NCBI GenBank assembly: GCA_963763485.1
Contig: CAVXOW010000005.1
Coordinates: 124,001-188,000 of the forward strand
DNA from: CAWCKS01 sp963763485
GTDB taxonomy: Bacteria > Pseudomonadota > Alphaproteobacteria > Rhizobiales > Xanthobacteraceae
Length of the DNA: 64,000 bases
Direction: 5' to 3'
Below the pieces are notes generated by a model, which was not told the origin of the DNA, made no database searches, and saw nothing but the letters and a program-made list of their open reading frames with translations. Of this stretch, positions 1-9,069 are shown piece after piece (position 1 is the first letter of the stretch; each line of letters starts with the position of its first letter). The translations under genes were made by a program, and so were the position numbers.

Positions 1-522
1 AAGGGCGAACAGCAGGCGCCGGCGTTCCTCAAAATCAGCCCGAACGGCCGGATCCCCGCGATTGTCGACAGCGAGGGACCGGGCAACGAGATCATCAGCG
101 TGTTCGAATCCGGCGCCATCCTGCTCTATCTCGGCGAGAAGACGGGCAAATTCCTTCCCGCCGATCAGCGCAAGCGCATCGCGGTCTACGAGTGGCTGAT
201 GTGGCAGATGGGCGGTTTTGGCCCGATGCCGGGCCAGGTGCATCATTTCATCGCGCTCTCGAATGAGCAGGACCGGGCCTATGGCCTCGCGCGCTATTCC
301 AAGGAAACACACCGGCTCTACGGCGTGCTCAACCTGCGTCTGCGCGATCATGAATTTGTCGCGGGCAGCCTCTCGATTGCCGACTTCGCCATCCTCGGCT
401 GGGCCTGGCGCCACGAGCGCCACAAGGTGTCGTTCGACGATTATCCCAACGTCGGCCGCTGGTACGCGACGCTGATGGCGCGGCCCGCGGTCAAGCGCGG
501 GTTCGAGGTGAAGCTGACGTAA
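1..522 (+). CDS. Glutathione S-transferase, 5'-truncated by window edge
   Basis: The frame is open from base 1, so the start lies outside the window. The visible 173 residues begin in the thioredoxin-like domain. LKISPNGRIPAIVD carries the cis-proline loop that contacts glutathione, and FESGAILLYLGEKTGKFLP is the end of that domain. An all-helical C-terminal domain follows, including SIADFAILGW, the usual GST N-capping/hydrophobic staple region. The pattern fits the YfcG/Nu-class or GstB-like cytosolic GSTs, which conjugate or reduce with glutathione; the substrate cannot be told. It converges on the FMN reductase gene with only 3 bp between their stops. Confidence 0.9.
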   Translation, partial: KGEQQAPAFLKISPNGRIPAIVDSEGPGNEIISVFESGAILLYLGEKTGKFLPADQRKRIAVYEWLMWQMGGFGPMPGQVHHFIALSNEQDRAYGLARYSKETHRLYGVLNLRLRDHEFVAGSLSIADFAILGWAWRHERHKVSFDDYPNVGRWYATLMARPAVKRGFEVKLT

Positions 523-525
523 TGG

Positions 526-1062
526 TTAGCTCGCGGCACTGGCTCTGATCGCACGCGCAAATACCTCAATCGCCCGCCGCAGCGGTTCGGCAAGCTCGGC
601 ATTCGCAACGATCTCGTCCGCACCAAGCGTCGTGCCGAGCAGCGGCAACGTCACGCAAGCGTCCGCAACGATCCGCGCCGACATGGTTTCCAGCGTCGTG
701 GTCAGCGAGGCCTGCGCATGGGTGGCGCGTGGCGAGACGTTGATCAGCGCGACAAACTTGTCTGGAAACTCGAAGCCGCTGACCAGCCAGTCGAGCGCAT
801 TCTTCAGTGTGCCGGGAACGCCGCGGGCATATTCGGGGCTCGAGATCAGCACGCCGTCGACCGTGCCGACCAGCGCGCGAAATTCGGCGACGATCGCGGG
901 TAACCGCTCGTTGTCGAAATCCGGATTGAAGTGCGGGAGATCACCGAGCTGCCGATACAGCTCGATCGTCACATCGGGAGGCGCAAGCCGCGAGGCGGCC
1001 TGAAGCACCGTGGTGTTCGACGAGGCTGCGCGCAGGCTGCCCGAAATCGCGAGGAGACGCAT
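526..1062 (-). CDS. NAD(P)H-dependent FMN reductase family protein
   Basis: This 178-residue flavodoxin-fold protein starts MRLLAISGSLR, with the phosphate-binding loop GSLRAASSN. The second signature, SPEYARGVPGTLKNALDW, is the flavin-contacting motif of the FMN_red family (ChrR, YieF, azoreductase-like). It probably reduces FMN or quinone-like acceptors with NAD(P)H in the cytosol. The frame stays open upstream to 1230, but those extra codons run through a palindromic repeat giving a low-complexity FPRKRES-type peptide, so the ATG at 1062 is chosen; AGGAG lies about 13 bases ahead of it. The stop is 3 bp from the convergent GST stop. Confidence 0.9.
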   Translation of the reverse strand: MRLLAISGSLRAASSNTTVLQAASRLAPPDVTIELYRQLGDLPHFNPDFDNERLPAIVAEFRALVGTVDGVLISSPEYARGVPGTLKNALDWLVSGFEFPDKFVALINVSPRATHAQASLTTTLETMSARIVADACVTLPLLGTTLGADEIVANAELAEPLRRAIEVFARAIRASAAS

Positions 1063-1088
1063 TGGTTCTTGTGCGCTCCTCTTCACCG

Positions 1089-1178
1089 TTCGTCCCCGCG
1101 GAAGCGGGGACCCAGTCTTTGCCAAGCAATGCAGGACATCTTTAGTCACTCTGGATTCCCGCTTTCGCGGGAATGAGC
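1089..1178. repeat. REP-like element with two hairpins
   Basis: Two near-perfect stem-loops lie 43 bp apart: gtccccgc/gcggggac (1092-1111) and attcccgc/gcgggaat (1155-1174). This double hairpin is a common dispersed intergenic repeat in alphaproteobacteria. It sits between the FMN reductase start and the polA stop, so it could act as a terminator-like structure or simply be a mobile palindrome. Confidence 0.7.
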
Positions 1179-1186
1179 GGAGTGTT

Positions 1187-4100
1187 TCAATGCGCCTCGT
1201 CCCAGTTGGCGGCGGCGCGAGCATCGACATGCAGCGGCACCGCCATCGCGACCGCCGGGAATGGCGCGTCCTGCATGACGTGCTGCACCACCGGCAGCGT
1301 CGCCGCGACTTCTTCCTCAGGCACCTCGAAGATCAGCTCGTCATGCACCTGCAGCAGCATCTGCGCCGACAGCTTCTTCTGTTTCAGCGCGCCCTCCATG
1401 CGGATCATGGCGCGGCGGATGATGTCGGCGGCCGAGCCTTGCAGCCGCGCGTTGATCGCGGCGCGCTCGTTGAACGAGCGGATCGACGGATTTGAGGCCT
1501 TGATGTCCGGGTAGTGACACTTGCGGCCGAACAGCGTCGCGACATAGCCATGCTCGCGGCAGAAGTCGCGCGTCGCGTCCATGTAGGCGCGGATACCGGG
1601 AAACCGCTCAAAATATTTCTTGATGTAGGCGGAGGCTTCCTCGCGCGGGATGCCGAGCTGGTTGGCGAGGCCAAACGCCGAAATGCCGTAGATGATGCCG
1701 AAGTTGATCGCCTTGGCGCGGCGGCGCACCTCGCCTGGCATATCCTTGATCGGCACGCCGAACATTTCCGACGCCGTCATGGCGTGAATGTCGAGGCCGT
1801 CCTGGAATGCCTGCCGCAGCACCGGGATGTCGGCGATCTCCGCAAGCAGCCGGAGCTCGATTTGCGAATAGTCGGCCGACACCAGCTTGTGGCCCGGCGT
1901 CGCGACAAAGGCGCGGCGGATTTTTCGGCCATCCTCGGTGCGCACCGGGATGTTCTGCAGGTTGGGATCGTTCGACGACAGTCGCCCCGTCGTGGTCGCA
2001 GCCAGCGCGTAGGTCGTATGCACGCGATGGGTCTGCGGATTGACGAAGGTCGGCAGCGCGTCGGTGTAGGTCGACTTCAGCTTGGTGACCTGCCGCCATT
2101 CCAAAATCTTCTTCGGGAAATCGTGGCCCTGCTCGGCAAGGTCGTCGAGAATCTCCGCCGAGGTCGACCACGCGCCGGTCTTGGTCTTCGTGCCGCCCGG
2201 CAAACCCATCTTGCCGAACAGGATGTCGCCGAGTTGCTTTGGGCTGCCGATGTTGATCGGCTCGCCAGCCAGCTCCTGGATCTCCGCTTCGACCCGCGCC
2301 GCGGTTTGCGCGAAATCGCCCGACAGCCGTGACAGCGTCTGGCGGTCGATCGAGATGCCGCGCCGCTCCATCCGTGCGAGCACGCCGACCATCGGCCGCT
2401 CCAGCGTCTCGTACACCGCGCCCATGTGCTCGGAGACGAGCCGCGGCTTCAGCACATGCCAGAGCCGGAACGCGATGTCGGCTTCTTCCGCGGCGTGCTC
2501 GGTGGCGCGTTCGATCGATACCTGGTCATAGGTCAGCCGGTTCTTGCCGCTGCCGACGATGTCGGCGCGCGCGATCGGCGTGTGTCCGAGCCAGTTCTCG
2601 GAGAGGTCGTCGATGCCGTGGTTCATCCGCCCGGCGTTGAGCACGTAAGAGATCAGCGTGATGTCGTCGATTGCGGCGACCTCAATGCCGTGCTGTGCGA
2701 ACAGCAGCGTGTTGAACTTCATGTCGTCGGAGATTTTCAGCACGCCGTTGTCGGCGAACAGCGGCTTGAGCGCAGCAAGCGCGTCCTGTTCCGTGATCTG
2801 GTCGGGCGCGAGGCCGCCCGAAAACAGTCCGCTGCCGTCGCCTTCCTTCTTGTGTGTCAGCGGAACGTAGCAGGCGTCGTTTGGTCCGAGCGCCAGTGCA
2901 AAGCCGGTGAGCTCGGCCTGCATCGGATCGAAGCTCGAGGTGGTCGAGACAACCGCGACATGGCCGAGGTCCTTGGCGCGGGCGATCCATTTCTGCAGCT
3001 CGGGCAGGGTACGGAGCGTCGCGTATTTGCTGCGATCGAACTTGCTGTCGCGCGCGGCGGCGGCGCGCGCATCGGCCAGCGCCTTCGGCGTCAGGTTGTC
3101 GTTGTCGGGCGCCTTGGCTAAAGGCGCGGCACCGGGCCGCGGCGGGTTCTTGCCGCCGAACAATGGCAGCGAGCCGGTCGACGATGAGGAGGTGTTTGCG
3201 GCAGCTTGTGGCGCCCGCTCAAACCCGTCGTCGGCTGCGCCCGCGCCGCCGGCGGCAAGCCGCGCGTCCGGCATCACGGCAGACACGTCGGCTTCGAAAT
3301 ATTCGGCGACGCGCTTGGTCAGGCCGGAAAATTCCATCGCCTTGAGGAACGCGATCAGCCGTTTCGAGTCCGGTTCATGAACCGCGAGCTCTTCGAGCGG
3401 CACCTCGAGCGTCACGTGACCGTCGAGTTGCACCAGCTTGCGCGAGATGCGCGCCTTCTCGGCATTCTCGAGCAGCGCCTCGCGCCGCTTCGGCTGCTTG
3501 ATCTCGCTCGCGCGGGCCAGCAGGGTTTCGAGGTCGCCATATTCAATGAGCAGTTGCGCCGCAGTCTTGACGCCGATGCCGGGGACGCCAGGCACGTTGT
3601 CGACCGAGTCGCCGGCCAGCGCCTGCACCTCGACAACCTTTTCCGGCGGCACGCCGAATTTCTCGATCACCTCAGGGATGCCGAGCCGGCGATCCTTCAT
3701 AGTGTCGTACATCGTCACCCTGTCGGTGACGAGCTGCATCAAGTCCTTGTCGGACGACACGATGGTCGCGGTGGCGCCGCGCTCGACCGCTTCGCGCACG
3801 TAAGTCGCAATCAAATCGTCGGCCTCGAAGCCGCTTTGCTCGAGGCAGGGCAGGTCGAACGCCTTCACGGCCTCGCGGATCAGCGCGAACTGCGGAATGA
3901 GATCGTCCGGCGCCGGCGGCCGGTGCGCCTTGTAGTCGGGATAGAGCTCGTTGCGGAAGGTGACTTCGGACTTGTCGAAGATGATCGCGAGATGGGTCGG
4001 CTTGTCGCCCGGCGGCATGTCGCGCAACAGCTTCCACAGCATGTTGCAGAAGCCGAGCACGGCATTGACCTGTAGCCCGTCGGACTTGCGGTTCAGCGGC

Positions 4101-4276
4101 GGCAGCGCGTGATAGGCGCGGAAGATGTAGGATGAGCCGTCGACCAGGAACACGTGGTCGCCTGTCTTGGTCGCAGGCGACGCGGCGGGCTTTGGCGCTG
4201 GAGCGCTCGCCTTGACGGTGGGCGCGGGCTTTGCGGCCGCGGACTTGGCTGAAGGCTTTGCAGGGGCTTTGGACAT
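1187..4276 (-). CDS. polA: DNA polymerase I
   Basis: This 1029-residue Pol I works in Okazaki-fragment maturation and repair synthesis. An Ala/Pro/Lys-rich leader of about 38 residues precedes the 5'-3' exonuclease domain (about 40-330), which has VDGSSYIFRAYHA, the acidic cluster GFEADDLIA and the helix-hairpin-helix region GVPGIGVKTAA. A linker follows, then a 3'-5' exonuclease fold (about 415-610) and the polymerase domain. Motif A is DYSQIELR (802-809), motif B RRAKAINFGIIYG (852-864) and motif C VHDE (977-980). The proofreading domain looks catalytically dead: exo I D-x-E reads V-S-T, the exo II N and D read D518 and N522, and the exo III Tyr and Asp read H594 and E598. The C-terminus is normal. 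The ATG at 4276 is the only start that keeps the nuclease domain. Confidence 0.97.
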   Translation of the reverse strand: MSKAPAKPSAKSAAAKPAPTVKASAPAPKPAASPATKTGDHVFLVDGSSYIFRAYHALPPLNRKSDGLQVNAVLGFCNMLWKLLRDMPPGDKPTHLAIIFDKSEVTFRNELYPDYKAHRPPAPDDLIPQFALIREAVKAFDLPCLEQSGFEADDLIATYVREAVERGATATIVSSDKDLMQLVTDRVTMYDTMKDRRLGIPEVIEKFGVPPEKVVEVQALAGDSVDNVPGVPGIGVKTAAQLLIEYGDLETLLARASEIKQPKRREALLENAEKARISRKLVQLDGHVTLEVPLEELAVHEPDSKRLIAFLKAMEFSGLTKRVAEYFEADVSAVMPDARLAAGGAGAADDGFERAPQAAANTSSSSTGSLPLFGGKNPPRPGAAPLAKAPDNDNLTPKALADARAAAARDSKFDRSKYATLRTLPELQKWIARAKDLGHVAVVSTTSSFDPMQAELTGFALALGPNDACYVPLTHKKEGDGSGLFSGGLAPDQITEQDALAALKPLFADNGVLKISDDMKFNTLLFAQHGIEVAAIDDITLISYVLNAGRMNHGIDDLSENWLGHTPIARADIVGSGKNRLTYDQVSIERATEHAAEEADIAFRLWHVLKPRLVSEHMGAVYETLERPMVGVLARMERRGISIDRQTLSRLSGDFAQTAARVEAEIQELAGEPINIGSPKQLGDILFGKMGLPGGTKTKTGAWSTSAEILDDLAEQGHDFPKKILEWRQVTKLKSTYTDALPTFVNPQTHRVHTTYALAATTTGRLSSNDPNLQNIPVRTEDGRKIRRAFVATPGHKLVSADYSQIELRLLAEIADIPVLRQAFQDGLDIHAMTASEMFGVPIKDMPGEVRRRAKAINFGIIYGISAFGLANQLGIPREEASAYIKKYFERFPGIRAYMDATRDFCREHGYVATLFGRKCHYPDIKASNPSIRSFNERAAINARLQGSAADIIRRAMIRMEGALKQKKLSAQMLLQVHDELIFEVPEEEVAATLPVVQHVMQDAPFPAVAMAVPLHVDARAAANWDEAH

Positions 4277-4384
4277 GCCCGCAATGTAGGGATTTTCGCC
4301 GCCTTGCGCACCCGGTTCCGCGCGCGTTACGCACGGCTTTTGTCAGCCCGGACAGTGATGATGCTGACGGGATTTGACGCGGTT

Positions 4385-5449
4385 TTATTCCGCCGCCTGC
4401 AACGTGGCGGCCGCGTGCGGCTTCGGCGTCAGCCAGAACGCGGCCGGTCGCTCGAACAGGAATTTGAACGCCGTATTGCGCACGGCCCACCACATGCAGA
4501 GCGCGCCGATCACGCCGACAGCGGTGATCGCGACCGAGGCCCAGCCGATATCGGCGATGAAGCCGAAGCGCAGGATTGCCGTTCGCGTTGCGGCCATCGG
4601 CAGGAAGAAGGCGAGGTAGATGACGATCGAGTGCTCGCCGCAATAGCGCAGTACATTGAGCCAGTTCATGCGCGCCAGCAGCGCGCCGACCGCGATCACC
4701 GCGCAGGCGCCGGCAAGGCCGAGCGCGAGCGAGACCCCGGGCAAGGTGCTGACGCCGAGATGCACCAGCGCGGCGTTGACGAAGGCCCAGACCGCCAGCG
4801 TCATCAGTGCCAGACGCGGCTCCGCCTGCACGGCGGCGGCGAACGCGAAGACGCAACTCGCCACCCAGTAGCCGGTGAAGAAATAGACGAAGCGCGCGCA
4901 GAACTCGTCCGGCACGGTCCAGCCGGTGTTCAGATGCGTCATCTCGAGCCCGGCAAGGACCAGCCAGACCACGATCGGCGGCACGCCGCGCAAGAGCTTG
5001 GTGACGACGAAGAAGATCGGCAGCAGGTAGATGAACCACAGCGTGCCGAACGGTTCGATGAAGGCTTCGAGATAGTCGGTGCCGACCTGCGCCCAGCCGT
5101 GCTGCGCGGCGAAAGTGGGCGCCTTGATGATGAACTGGATCGTCACCCACAGCACGTAGAAGTAGGCGAAGTGCACGACCTTGCGGTCGAGATAGGTGCG
5201 CCAGTCGCGGTCGATGACGCGGCCAAGGAACAGGCCCGAGATCATGAAGAAGTCCGGCATCCGGAACGGCCGCGCGAACTCCACCACCGTGTGCATAAAG
5301 CCCTCGCGCCCGGCGGCGAGCTCCATGCCGAGCGTCGAGTGCATCATCACCACCATGACGATGCAGATGCCCTTGGCATAGTCGACCCAGTCGACGCGGC
5401 CATCCGCCGCTGTCCCGGTCGTGCGCATCGATGTCGCGGCGTCTGCCAT
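4385..5449 (-). CDS. Acyltransferase family 3 membrane protein
   Basis: This 354-residue polytopic inner-membrane protein shows about ten hydrophobic segments. DWVDYAKGICIVMVVMMHST near the N-terminus (with the conserved His) and RMPDFFMISGLFLGR match the acyltransferase-3 family (OafA/NodX/OpgC type), which O-acylates cell-surface sugars or other extracytoplasmic substrates. The substrate cannot be inferred from the neighbours. The open frame extends to 5584, but the upstream codons run through a palindromic repeat, so the ATG at 5449 is preferred. It is divergent from hrpB, with a REP-like element in the shared upstream region. Confidence 0.85.
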   Translation of the reverse strand: MADAATSMRTTGTAADGRVDWVDYAKGICIVMVVMMHSTLGMELAAGREGFMHTVVEFARPFRMPDFFMISGLFLGRVIDRDWRTYLDRKVVHFAYFYVLWVTIQFIIKAPTFAAQHGWAQVGTDYLEAFIEPFGTLWFIYLLPIFFVVTKLLRGVPPIVVWLVLAGLEMTHLNTGWTVPDEFCARFVYFFTGYWVASCVFAFAAAVQAEPRLALMTLAVWAFVNAALVHLGVSTLPGVSLALGLAGACAVIAVGALLARMNWLNVLRYCGEHSIVIYLAFFLPMAATRTAILRFGFIADIGWASVAITAVGVIGALCMWWAVRNTAFKFLFERPAAFWLTPKPHAAATLQAAE

Positions 5450-5539
5450 AGTGTCCCGTTCTGGCGCGAGAGTGCGCCATATTCCGACAGAGGAGTTTCG
5501 GTTGTCTTGCCGTCTCAAGAAACGTGCCAGCGGTAGCCT

Positions 5540-5642
5540 CGTCATTCCGCCGGGCATCGCGAAGCGATGAGCCCGGACATCCACGTACTCCCTGTCGTGG
5601 TTATGGATGCCGGGCTCGCGCTCCGCGCGTGCCGGAATGACG
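5540..5642. repeat. REP-like palindromic element
   Basis: The ends cgtcattccg (5540-5549) and cggaatgacg (5633-5642) are perfect inverted repeats, with gccgggc-type arms inside. This is the classic rhizobial intergenic palindrome. It lies in the divergent region between the acyltransferase and hrpB and does not overlap either chosen start. Confidence 0.75.
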
Positions 5643-5733
5643 CGATTATCTCGCCAATGCGCCCGCCGCTTTGCTAGACGCGGAGCAGAGATTCATTTTC
5701 GTTAACCATAACCGCCGCCGAGAGACCGATAAC

Positions 5734-8202
5734 GTGCCGCGCACGTTCGATACGCCGCTCCCGATCGATGCCGTGCTCGACGACTTGTCGGGCGCGCTCA
5801 AGCGCGCGACCGCCGCCGTGCTGGTTGCGCCGCCTGGCGCCGGCAAGACCACGCGCGTGCCGCTCGCGCTGCTCGACGAGCCATGGGTCAAAGGTCAAAA
5901 AATCATCGTGCTGGAGCCGCGCCGGATCGCGGCGCGCGCCTCTGCCGAGCGGATGGCGAAAACGCTTGGCGAAAATGTCGGCGACACCGTCGGCTATCGC
6001 GTGCGCTTTGGTTCAAAGGTGTCGCGCAAGACCCGGATCGAGGTCGTCACCGAAGGTATTTTCACCCGCCAAATTCTCGACGACCCGGAACTCAACGGCA
6101 TTGCCGCGGTGCTGTTCGACGAATTCCACGAACGCTCGCTCGATGCTGACTTGGGTCTGGCCCTGGCCCGGGACGCGCAGCAGGGCTTGCGCGATGATTT
6201 GCGCCTGCTGGTGATGTCGGCGACCATCGACGGCGCGCGCGTCGCGTCGCTGCTCGGCGACGCGCCTGTGATCGCGAGCGAAGGAAAAATGTTTCCGGTC
6301 GAGACGCGCTATCTCGGCCGCAAGGCCGATGCACCGATCGAGCGGCAGATGGCCGACGCGATCGCGGCAGGTTTGCGCGCCGAGCCGGGATCGGTGCTGG
6401 CGTTTCTGCCCGGCGCTGCCGAAATCCGCCGCACGCAAACGATGCTTTCCGAGCGCGTGCAGGATCCGGCTGTCGATATCGTCGCGCTGTTCGGCGCGCT
6501 CAACTCCGGCGAGCAGGACCGCGCGATCCAGCCGGCGCCGAAGGGCAGGCGCAAGGTCGTGCTGGCAACTTCGATCGCCGAGACCTCGCTGACCATCGAA
6601 GGCGTGCGCATCGTCGTCGATTGCGGCCTGTCGCGCGTGCCGCGCTATGAGCCTGATATTGCGCTGACCCGGCTCGAGACCGTGCGCGTCTCGCGCGCCG
6701 CCGCCGACCAGCGCCGCGGCCGCGCCGGCCGCATCGAGCCCGGCGTCTGTTATCGCTTGTGGGACGAGGCGCAGACGGCGTCGCTCGAGCCTTATACGAA
6801 GCCGGAAATCCTCGCCGCCGATCTGTCGTCGCTGGTGCTCGATCTCGCGCACTGGGGCGTCGCCGATGCCGCGGGCCTTGCGTTTCTCGATCCGCCGCCG
6901 GCGGCGGCGTGGAACGAGGCCCGCGCGCTGCTGCAGGAACTCGGCGCGCTCGATGCGGCCGGCCACATCACCGGCGAGGGCCGGGCGCTGCGCGCGCTCA
7001 GCTTGCCGCCGCGGCTGGCGCGCATGATCGTCGATGCCGCGCGCGAGGGCGCGGGCGAGCACGCGGCCATGATTGCCGCGGTGCTGACCGAGCGCGGGCT
7101 CGGCGGCGACAGCGTCGATCTCGATGCGCGGCTCGATCAGTTTCGCCGCGATCGGTCGCAGCGCGCGAGTGCGGCGCGGCAGCAGGCGGCGCGCTGGGTG
7201 CGCCAGCTGCCGGCGTCGCAGGCGACCGCAACAGAGCTGTCGACCGGCGCAATTCTTTCGATGGCGTTTCCTGATCGCGTCGCCAGGAATCGCGGCAACG
7301 GCTCGTTCGTGCTCGCCAACGGCCGTGGTGCCGCCGTCGAGCAGACCTCGGCGCTGGCGCGGTCGCCTTATCTTGCAGTCGGCGAGCTCACCGGCACCGC
7401 GGCGCACGGGCGCATCCTGCTGGCCGCGTCGGTCGCGCCTGCTGAGATCGAACAGCGCTTCGCGAACGAGATCGTCGATGTCGACGATGTCAGTTTCGAT
7501 CGCAGCGCGCTGGCCTTGCGCGCGCGGCGTCGCCGCAACCTGCACGCCATCTCGTTGTCCGAGCAGCCGAAGCCGGTCGCGCCGTCGGCGGACACCGCGC
7601 GTATCTTCGCCGATGGAATCGCAGATGCCGGCCTCGACAAGCTGCCGTGGTCGAAAGCGTTGAAGCAGTGGCGCGACCGCGTCATGTTCCTGCGCAGGGC
7701 CGAAGGCGACGAGTGGCCTGATCTATCCGATCCCGCGCTTGGCGCGCGTCGCGACGACTGGCTCGTACCGTTGCTGTCGGACAAGACCTCGCTGGCTGGC
7801 GTCGACGCGTCAGAATTGTCCGATGCCGTGATGGCGCTGGTGCCGTGGGACAAACGCGCGCGGCTCGACCGCGAGGCGCCGACGCATTTTGAAGCGCCGA
7901 CCGGCTCACAGGTCACCATCGATTATGAGGCGGAGCAGGGACCGACCATTGCGATCCGCGTTCAGGAGCTGTTCGGCTTGTCGACCCATCCGTCGATCGC
8001 CAAAGGCAAGGTGCCGCTGGTCGTGGAGCTGTTGTCGCCGGCGCACCGGCCGGTGCAGGTGACGCGCGACCTGCCGGGATTCTGGCGCGGCAGCTATGCC
8101 GCGGTGCGCGCCGATCTGCGCGGCCGCTATCCGCGTCATCCCTGGCCCGACGACCCTGCCACCGCCGCGCCGACCCGAAGGGCAAAGCCGAGGGGCACGT
8201 GA
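5734..8202 (+). CDS. hrpB: ATP-dependent RNA helicase HrpB
   Basis: This 822-residue DEAH-family superfamily 2 helicase is full length for HrpB. Walker A is GAGKTT (about residues 35-40), the DExH box is DEFH (129-132), motif III is SAT (162-164) and motif VI is QRRGRAGR. The helicase-associated domain and the HrpB-specific C-terminal domain (ending near HPWPDDP) are present. An upstream ATG at 5671 is in frame, but the GTG at 5734 with GAGA upstream gives the usual family start PRTFDTPLPIDAVLDDL. The cellular RNA target of HrpB is poorly defined. Confidence 0.93.
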   Translation: MPRTFDTPLPIDAVLDDLSGALKRATAAVLVAPPGAGKTTRVPLALLDEPWVKGQKIIVLEPRRIAARASAERMAKTLGENVGDTVGYRVRFGSKVSRKTRIEVVTEGIFTRQILDDPELNGIAAVLFDEFHERSLDADLGLALARDAQQGLRDDLRLLVMSATIDGARVASLLGDAPVIASEGKMFPVETRYLGRKADAPIERQMADAIAAGLRAEPGSVLAFLPGAAEIRRTQTMLSERVQDPAVDIVALFGALNSGEQDRAIQPAPKGRRKVVLATSIAETSLTIEGVRIVVDCGLSRVPRYEPDIALTRLETVRVSRAAADQRRGRAGRIEPGVCYRLWDEAQTASLEPYTKPEILAADLSSLVLDLAHWGVADAAGLAFLDPPPAAAWNEARALLQELGALDAAGHITGEGRALRALSLPPRLARMIVDAAREGAGEHAAMIAAVLTERGLGGDSVDLDARLDQFRRDRSQRASAARQQAARWVRQLPASQATATELSTGAILSMAFPDRVARNRGNGSFVLANGRGAAVEQTSALARSPYLAVGELTGTAAHGRILLAASVAPAEIEQRFANEIVDVDDVSFDRSALALRARRRRNLHAISLSEQPKPVAPSADTARIFADGIADAGLDKLPWSKALKQWRDRVMFLRRAEGDEWPDLSDPALGARRDDWLVPLLSDKTSLAGVDASELSDAVMALVPWDKRARLDREAPTHFEAPTGSQVTIDYEAEQGPTIAIRVQELFGLSTHPSIAKGKVPLVVELLSPAHRPVQVTRDLPGFWRGSYAAVRADLRGRYPRHPWPDDPATAAPTRRAKPRGT

Positions 8203-8230
8203 TTTTCGCAGAGTCTCGGCAAGCTCTCTT

Positions 8231-8392
8231 TCCTCCCCCGCGTAGCAACGCGAAGCGGGGGAGGGGGACCGCCCGAAGGGTGGTGGAGGGGGCGCGCGGT
8301 GGGCAAATGCGCTTCGATCATTCGAAGCTCGGCATGCCCCCACCACCATGCTTCGCATGGTCCCCCTCCCCCGCACAAAAGGCGGGGGAGGA
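8231..8392. repeat. Long GC-rich inverted-repeat element
   Basis: The outer arms tcctcccccgc (8231-8241) and gcgggggagga (8382-8392) pair, and inner arms gcgggggagggggacc (8255-8270) and ggtccccctcccccgc (8359-8374) pair too. It fills most of the 343-bp gap after hrpB. No gene is evident there. Confidence 0.75.
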
Positions 8393-8545
8393 TGCGCAAG
8401 AACCGATCCGCTGCAGAATGCCTTAACCCTTCGCTCACCCTTTTCGCCAACATTGCGCCGCCTGCCGCTGCGTTCCCATCACGCCGTTCGTCCCTGCATG
8501 ATTTGATCGCGAAACGCGATTGCCGCGGGCTGTGAGTAAGTGCGT

Positions 8546-9059
8546 ATGCGTAACATCCTGGTTTTTGCCGCTGTTCTGATCGGCCTTGGCGTCTTCATGG
8601 CCCGAATGGCCGACACCATGACGCCGGCAAAATCCACGGTGGCAATGTCGCGCTCGACCGATGCGACCACGACGCCGGCAGCCGTCAGGCCGAACGGTAT
8701 CGATCGACAAGGACCGCAACGGTCATTTCCAGACCGAAGCGCGCGTCGACGGCAGCTATCTCGACTTCATGGTCGATACCGGCGCGACCGTGATCGCGCT
8801 GAAGGAGCGTGACGCCGCGCGCGTCGGCATTCATCCCGCGCCGGGCGATTTCACCGCCAATGTCTCGACCGCGAACGGCCCGGCCAAGGCGGCCCGTGCG
8901 CGACTCGCCAGCATCGAGATCGGCGGCGTGCGCGTGCGCGACGTCGACGCCCTGGTCATGCCCGACGGCATGCTCGACCAGAACCTGCTCGGCATGGCCT
9001 TCCTGTCGCGGTTGAAACGCTTCGAATATGCGGGCGGCAAGCTCGTGATGGAGCAATAG
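8546..9059 (+). pseudogene. Frameshifted TIGR02281-family clan AA aspartic protease
   Basis: Two frames together rebuild a retropepsin-like protein. The first, from ATG 8546, gives a signal-anchor segment MRNILVFAAVLIGLGVFMARM and a short linker. Near 8683-8700 the homologous sequence moves to the next frame (SGRTVSIDKDRNGHFQ), followed by FMVDTGATVIAL with the catalytic Asp-Thr-Gly and then LLGMAFLSRLKRFEY to a stop at 9059. The change equals one extra base (or two missing). Single-DTG proteases of this type are periplasmic-facing and presumably dimerise. A product starting downstream would lack the membrane anchor. A sequencing error cannot be excluded. Confidence 0.65.
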
Positions 9060-9069
9060 GCAGGGCCTG

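Noticed and set aside
4315..4329. Possible LexA box GTTC-N7-GTTA upstream of polA
   Set aside because: One mismatch in the essential half-site within GC-rich DNA; too weak to claim.
3672..5480. 602-codon open frame on the minus strand across polA and the acyltransferase
   Set aside because: It is a shadow of two well-supported genes: Arg-rich, no recognisable domain, caused by high GC.
6013..7545. 510-codon minus-strand frame inside hrpB
   Set aside because: It is a shadow of the helicase gene.
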